Below are positions 61,358 through 64,000 of a stretch of 64,000 nt of DNA, piece by piece. The notes beneath the pieces were generated by a model. That model was not told the origin of the DNA and did no database searches. It saw only the letters and a list, made by a program, of their open reading frames with translations. This stretch comes from Bacteroidales bacterium (lineage in GTDB: Bacteria > Bacteroidota > Bacteroidia > Bacteroidales > F082). Numbering within the stretch: position 1 is the first letter of the stretch; each line of letters starts with the position of its first letter. Where the stretch lies: NCBI GenBank assembly GCA_017537965.1, contig JAFYJV010000029.1, positions 27,957 to 91,956 of the forward strand. The letters run 5' to 3'. The position numbers and the translations under genes were made by a program.

Positions 61358-63619
61358 TTAGTTCTTGTGGTTGTTGCGGTTGCCGCCGTGGCCATGGCCG
61401 CCATTGCTGTGACCGCCGCCGTTCTTGTTACCGCCGTTGGGACGGGGGCCGTTGCCTCCAGGACGAGGACCGTTGCCCTTCTTCTCCACATAACCTTCTG
61501 GCTTGGGGAGGAGCTCTCTGCGCGACAGGCGAAGCTTGCCGGTCTTGCTGTCGATCTCGATCAACTTGACGTCGATCTCGTCGCCTTCCTTCAGGCCGGT
61601 CTCTTCCATGGTGTTGTAACGTTCCCAACCGATCTCGGAGATGTGCAGCAGACCGTCCTTGTTGGGCAGGATCTCGACGAAGGCACCGAAAGCCATGATG
61701 GACACGACCTTGCCGTGATACACCTCACCGACCTCAGGTACAGCGACGATGGCGCGGATCTTGGCCTTGCAGGCTTCGATGTCGGCCTTGTTTTGCGAAG
61801 CGATCTCCACGATGCCCTTCTCTTCGTCTTCGGTGATGGTGATGATGGTGTTGGTGACTTTCTGCATCTCTTGGATGACCTTGCCGCCGGGGCCGATAAC
61901 GGCGCCGATGAAGTCTTTCGGGATGTACATCTTCTCGATCCTCGGGACGATCTCCTTGTAATCGGCGCGAGGCTCGCTGATGGTCTTGGCCATCTCATCG
62001 AGGATGTGCAGACGGCCTTGGCGGGCCTGTTCGAGGGCTTCGGTGAGGACCTCGTAGCTGAGGCCATCGACCTTGATGTCCATCTGGCAGGCAGTGATGC
62101 CGTCGCGGGTTCCGGTGACCTTGAAGTCCATGTCGCCGAGGTGGTCCTCGTCACCGAGGATGTCGGTCAGAATGGCGTATTTGCCGGTCTCACTGTCGGA
62201 GATCATACCCATGGCGACGCCAGCGACAGGCTTGCGCATGGGCACGCCGGCATCCATCAAGGCTAGGCAACCACCGCACACGGAAGCCATGGAGGAGGAG
62301 CCGTTGGATTCAAGGATGTCGCTCACGATGCGGACCGTATAAGGCATGGATTCGTCGTGAGGCACCATGGTCTTAAGGGCGCGTTCAGCGAGGTTGCCGT
62401 GGCCGATCTCGCGGCGTGAGGTGCTGCGTGCAGCCTTGGCCTCGCCAGTGGCAAAGCCGGGGAAGTTGTAGTGCAGCGTGAAGTTCTTGGTGCCTTCCAC
62501 CACGGCGCCGTCGATGGTCTGTTCGTCGAGTTTGGTGCCGAGGGTGACGGTCACAAGGGCTTGGGTCTCACCACGGGTGAACACGGCGGAGCCGTGAGCC
62601 GAGGGGAGGATATCGACTTCCGTCCAGATGGGACGCACCTGGTTGAGCTGGCGGCCATCGAGGCGGATGCGCTTGTCGAGGACGGCGTTGCGCACTGCCG
62701 AGCGTTGCACGTCATGGAAATAACGTTTGGCCAACGGGGCGACGGTTTCCAGTTCCTCTTCGGTATATTTCTCAAGATATTTGTCAAGGATGCCGTTGAA
62801 CGTGTCTTCGCGGAGGTGCTTGTCGGCGCATCCCGAGAGGGCGAAGTCGTAGCAAGCCTGGTAGCAGTTGTCCTGCACCTCTTGGCGGACGGTCTCGTCG
62901 TTCACCTCGTGGCAGTATTCACGTTTGGCCTTGTTGACCTTTTCCATCAGCTCGATCTGTGCCTGGCACTGGATCTTGATGGCTTCATGGGCGGCTTTGA
63001 GGGCGCCGAGCATCTCTTCTTCGGAGACCTCCTTGCATTCGCCTTCCACCATGCAGATATCCTTCATTGAGGCAGCCACCATCAGTTCGAGACGGGCTTC
63101 CTCCTGCTGTTCGAAGGATGGGTTGATGACGTATTCGTCACCGATAAGGGCGACGCGGACCTCTGAGATCGGGCCATGGAACGGGATGTCGGATACGCTG
63201 ATGGCAGCTGAGGCGGCCAAGGCGGCGAGGGCGTCGGGAGCCACGCCTTTCTCTGCGGAAAGGAGGTTCACCTGAACAATGGTCTCTGCATGGTAGTCAT
63301 CAGGGAACAACGGTCTGAGGGCACGGTCGATAAGGCGAGAGATCAGCACCTCGTAGTCGGAAGGCTTGGCTTCGCGCTTGAAGAATCCGCCGGGGAATTT
63401 GCCGGTGGCGTAGTATTTCTCGCGATAGTCAACAGACAGCGGGAAGAAGTCGGTCTCGGGAGCGACTTCGGTGGCTGAGCAGACGGTGGCGAGGAGGACG
63501 GTGTCGCCGCAGCGGAGCAGGGCGGAGCCGTCGGCCTGTTTGGCATAACGGCCGGTGTTGATGCTGATTTCCTGACCGTTAGGCATGTGTATGATTTGAG
63601 TAATTCCTTCTGGACCCAT
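61358..63619 (-). CDS. pnp: Polyribonucleotide nucleotidyltransferase (PNPase)
   Basis: The protein has 753 residues from the ATG at 63619 ([20 protein letters not shown]); a longer frame to 63670 would run into the upstream terminator. It degrades RNA from the 3' end by phosphorolysis. Two RNase PH-like cores are visible (the second with [19 protein letters not shown] and [16 protein letters not shown]), then a KH domain ([13 protein letters not shown]) and an S1 domain ([20 protein letters not shown]). The tail is a Gly/Asn/His-rich stretch of about 40 residues. It follows rpsO, the classic order. Confidence 0.96.
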   Translation of the reverse strand: MGPEGITQIIHMPNGQEISINTGRYAKQADGSALLRCGDTVLLATVCSATEVAPETDFFPLSVDYREKYYATGKFPGGFFKREAKPSDYEVLISRLIDRALRPLFPDDYHAETIVQVNLLSAEKGVAPDALAALAASAAISVSDIPFHGPISEVRVALIGDEYVINPSFEQQEEARLELMVAASMKDICMVEGECKEVSEEEMLGALKAAHEAIKIQCQAQIELMEKVNKAKREYCHEVNDETVRQEVQDNCYQACYDFALSGCADKHLREDTFNGILDKYLEKYTEEELETVAPLAKRYFHDVQRSAVRNAVLDKRIRLDGRQLNQVRPIWTEVDILPSAHGSAVFTRGETQALVTVTLGTKLDEQTIDGAVVEGTKNFTLHYNFPGFATGEAKAARSTSRREIGHGNLAERALKTMVPHDESMPYTVRIVSDILESNGSSSMASVCGGCLALMDAGVPMRKPVAGVAMGMISDSETGKYAILTDILGDEDHLGDMDFKVTGTRDGITACQMDIKVDGLSYEVLTEALEQARQGRLHILDEMAKTISEPRADYKEIVPRIEKMYIPKDFIGAVIGPGGKVIQEMQKVTNTIITITEDEEKGIVEIASQNKADIEACKAKIRAIVAVPEVGEVYHGKVVSIMAFGAFVEILPNKDGLLHISEIGWERYNTMEETGLKEGDEIDVKLIEIDSKTGKLRLSRRELLPKPEGYVEKKGNGPRPGGNGPRPNGGNKNGGGHSNGGHGHGGNRNNHKN

Positions 63620-63659
63620 AATTTTTCTTTTGTTTAGATGTGGACTTTTTAAATAGCAA

Positions 63660-63690
63660 AAAAAAGGCAATAGGGTCTATTGCCTTTTTT
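63660..63690 (-). terminator. Terminator/attenuator between rpsO and pnp
   Basis: GGCAATAG/CTATTGCC with flanking A and T runs forms a 14-bp stem with a GGT loop (63660-63673 with 63677-63690). On the minus strand it ends in eight Ts, so it should stop part of the rpsO transcripts before pnp. Confidence 0.88.
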
Positions 63691-63720
63691 GATCGTTCCG
63701 CTTAGGCAGCGCGAAAGTTT

Positions 63721-63990
63721 TTACTTTCTGATGCCCAATTCCTTGATGATGTTACGGTATCTTTCGATGTCAGTTCTCTTCAAATAATCGAGAAGCTTTC
63801 TTCTCTTACCTACTAAACGAACCAACGCGCGCTTGGCCGCCACATCCTTTTTGTGTTCTTTTGTTTGTTCAGTCAAATGCTTGATTCTGTAGGTGAACAA
63901 AGCGATTTGGCCTTCTGCTGAACCAGTATCGGCAGCGCTCTTGCCGTATTGGCTGAAAATCTCTGATTTCTTTTCTGCAGTCAAATACAT
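63721..63990 (-). CDS. rpsO: 30S ribosomal protein S15
   Basis: This 89-residue protein is full length for S15. It shows GSAEGQIALFTYRIKHLTEQ, KEHKKDVAAKRALVRLVGKR, KLLDYLKRTD and ERYRNIIKELGIRK, and binds the central domain of 16S rRNA early in 30S assembly. Only 10 bases upstream remain in the window, so its promoter is not visible. pnp follows after a terminator. Confidence 0.98.
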   Translation of the reverse strand: MYLTAEKKSEIFSQYGKSAADTGSAEGQIALFTYRIKHLTEQTKEHKKDVAAKRALVRLVGKRRKLLDYLKRTDIERYRNIIKELGIRK

Positions 63991-64000
63991 AATTAATACT

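Overview
The window is chromosomal DNA from a member of the Bacteroidota, most likely order Bacteroidales (gut, rumen or oral type). The signs are Bacteroidota promoters (TAnnTTTG boxes about 20 bases after a TTTG), a primary sigma factor without region 1.1, a fused FeoA-FeoB iron transporter, a GH97 glycosidase, a BspA-type leucine-rich surface protein, and several exported proteins ending in a type IX secretion (T9SS) sorting domain. I cannot name a genus. No insertion sequence, prophage, CRISPR array or rRNA was seen.

Layout. 1-4232 is a comparatively A+T-rich accessory region: the tail of an unknown gene, a type I methyltransferase (HsdM), a GIY-YIG protein, and an AlbA/Schlafen-type regulator whose start is broken by one extra base; no specificity or restriction subunit is in view. 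4233-15404 is an export-rich block with two paralogous subtilisin-like proteases, a C10 cysteine protease, an SH3 protein, a metallo-beta-lactamase-fold lipoprotein, a GH97 enzyme and a radical SAM protein. 15405-15832 holds a strongly palindromic element and two tRNA-Ser genes. 15928-22642 carries a membrane-tethered TPR regulator, a GWxTD protein, an acyltransferase, a glycosyltransferase, aroQ and an iron-sulfur aldo/keto reductase.

22690-27762 is the most interesting unit: a promoter and cobalamin riboswitch precede five closely packed genes, namely two T9SS-sorted surface proteins, a BtuG-like beta-propeller lipoprotein, a tiny CWC-type cysteine-rich protein and a BtuF-like B12-binding lipoprotein. 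This looks like a B12 capture operon in which part of the surface machinery is T9SS cargo. BtuB and BtuCD are not in the window.

27850-51998 is mostly core and envelope functions: a multi-domain lipoprotein, a zinc-ribbon membrane protein, then (minus strand) TamB-like, UvrD/AddA-like and tricorn-like genes, then tsaD, a dGTPase-like gene, an exported protein of unknown function, feoAB with a small FeoB-associated protein, a secreted protein made of 11-residue repeats, pepD and rpe. 52093-59691 is a single 2532-residue BspA-like protein with a dockerin-like segment and a T9SS tail. The right end has a toxin-antitoxin pair and the rpsO-pnp-rpoD cluster.
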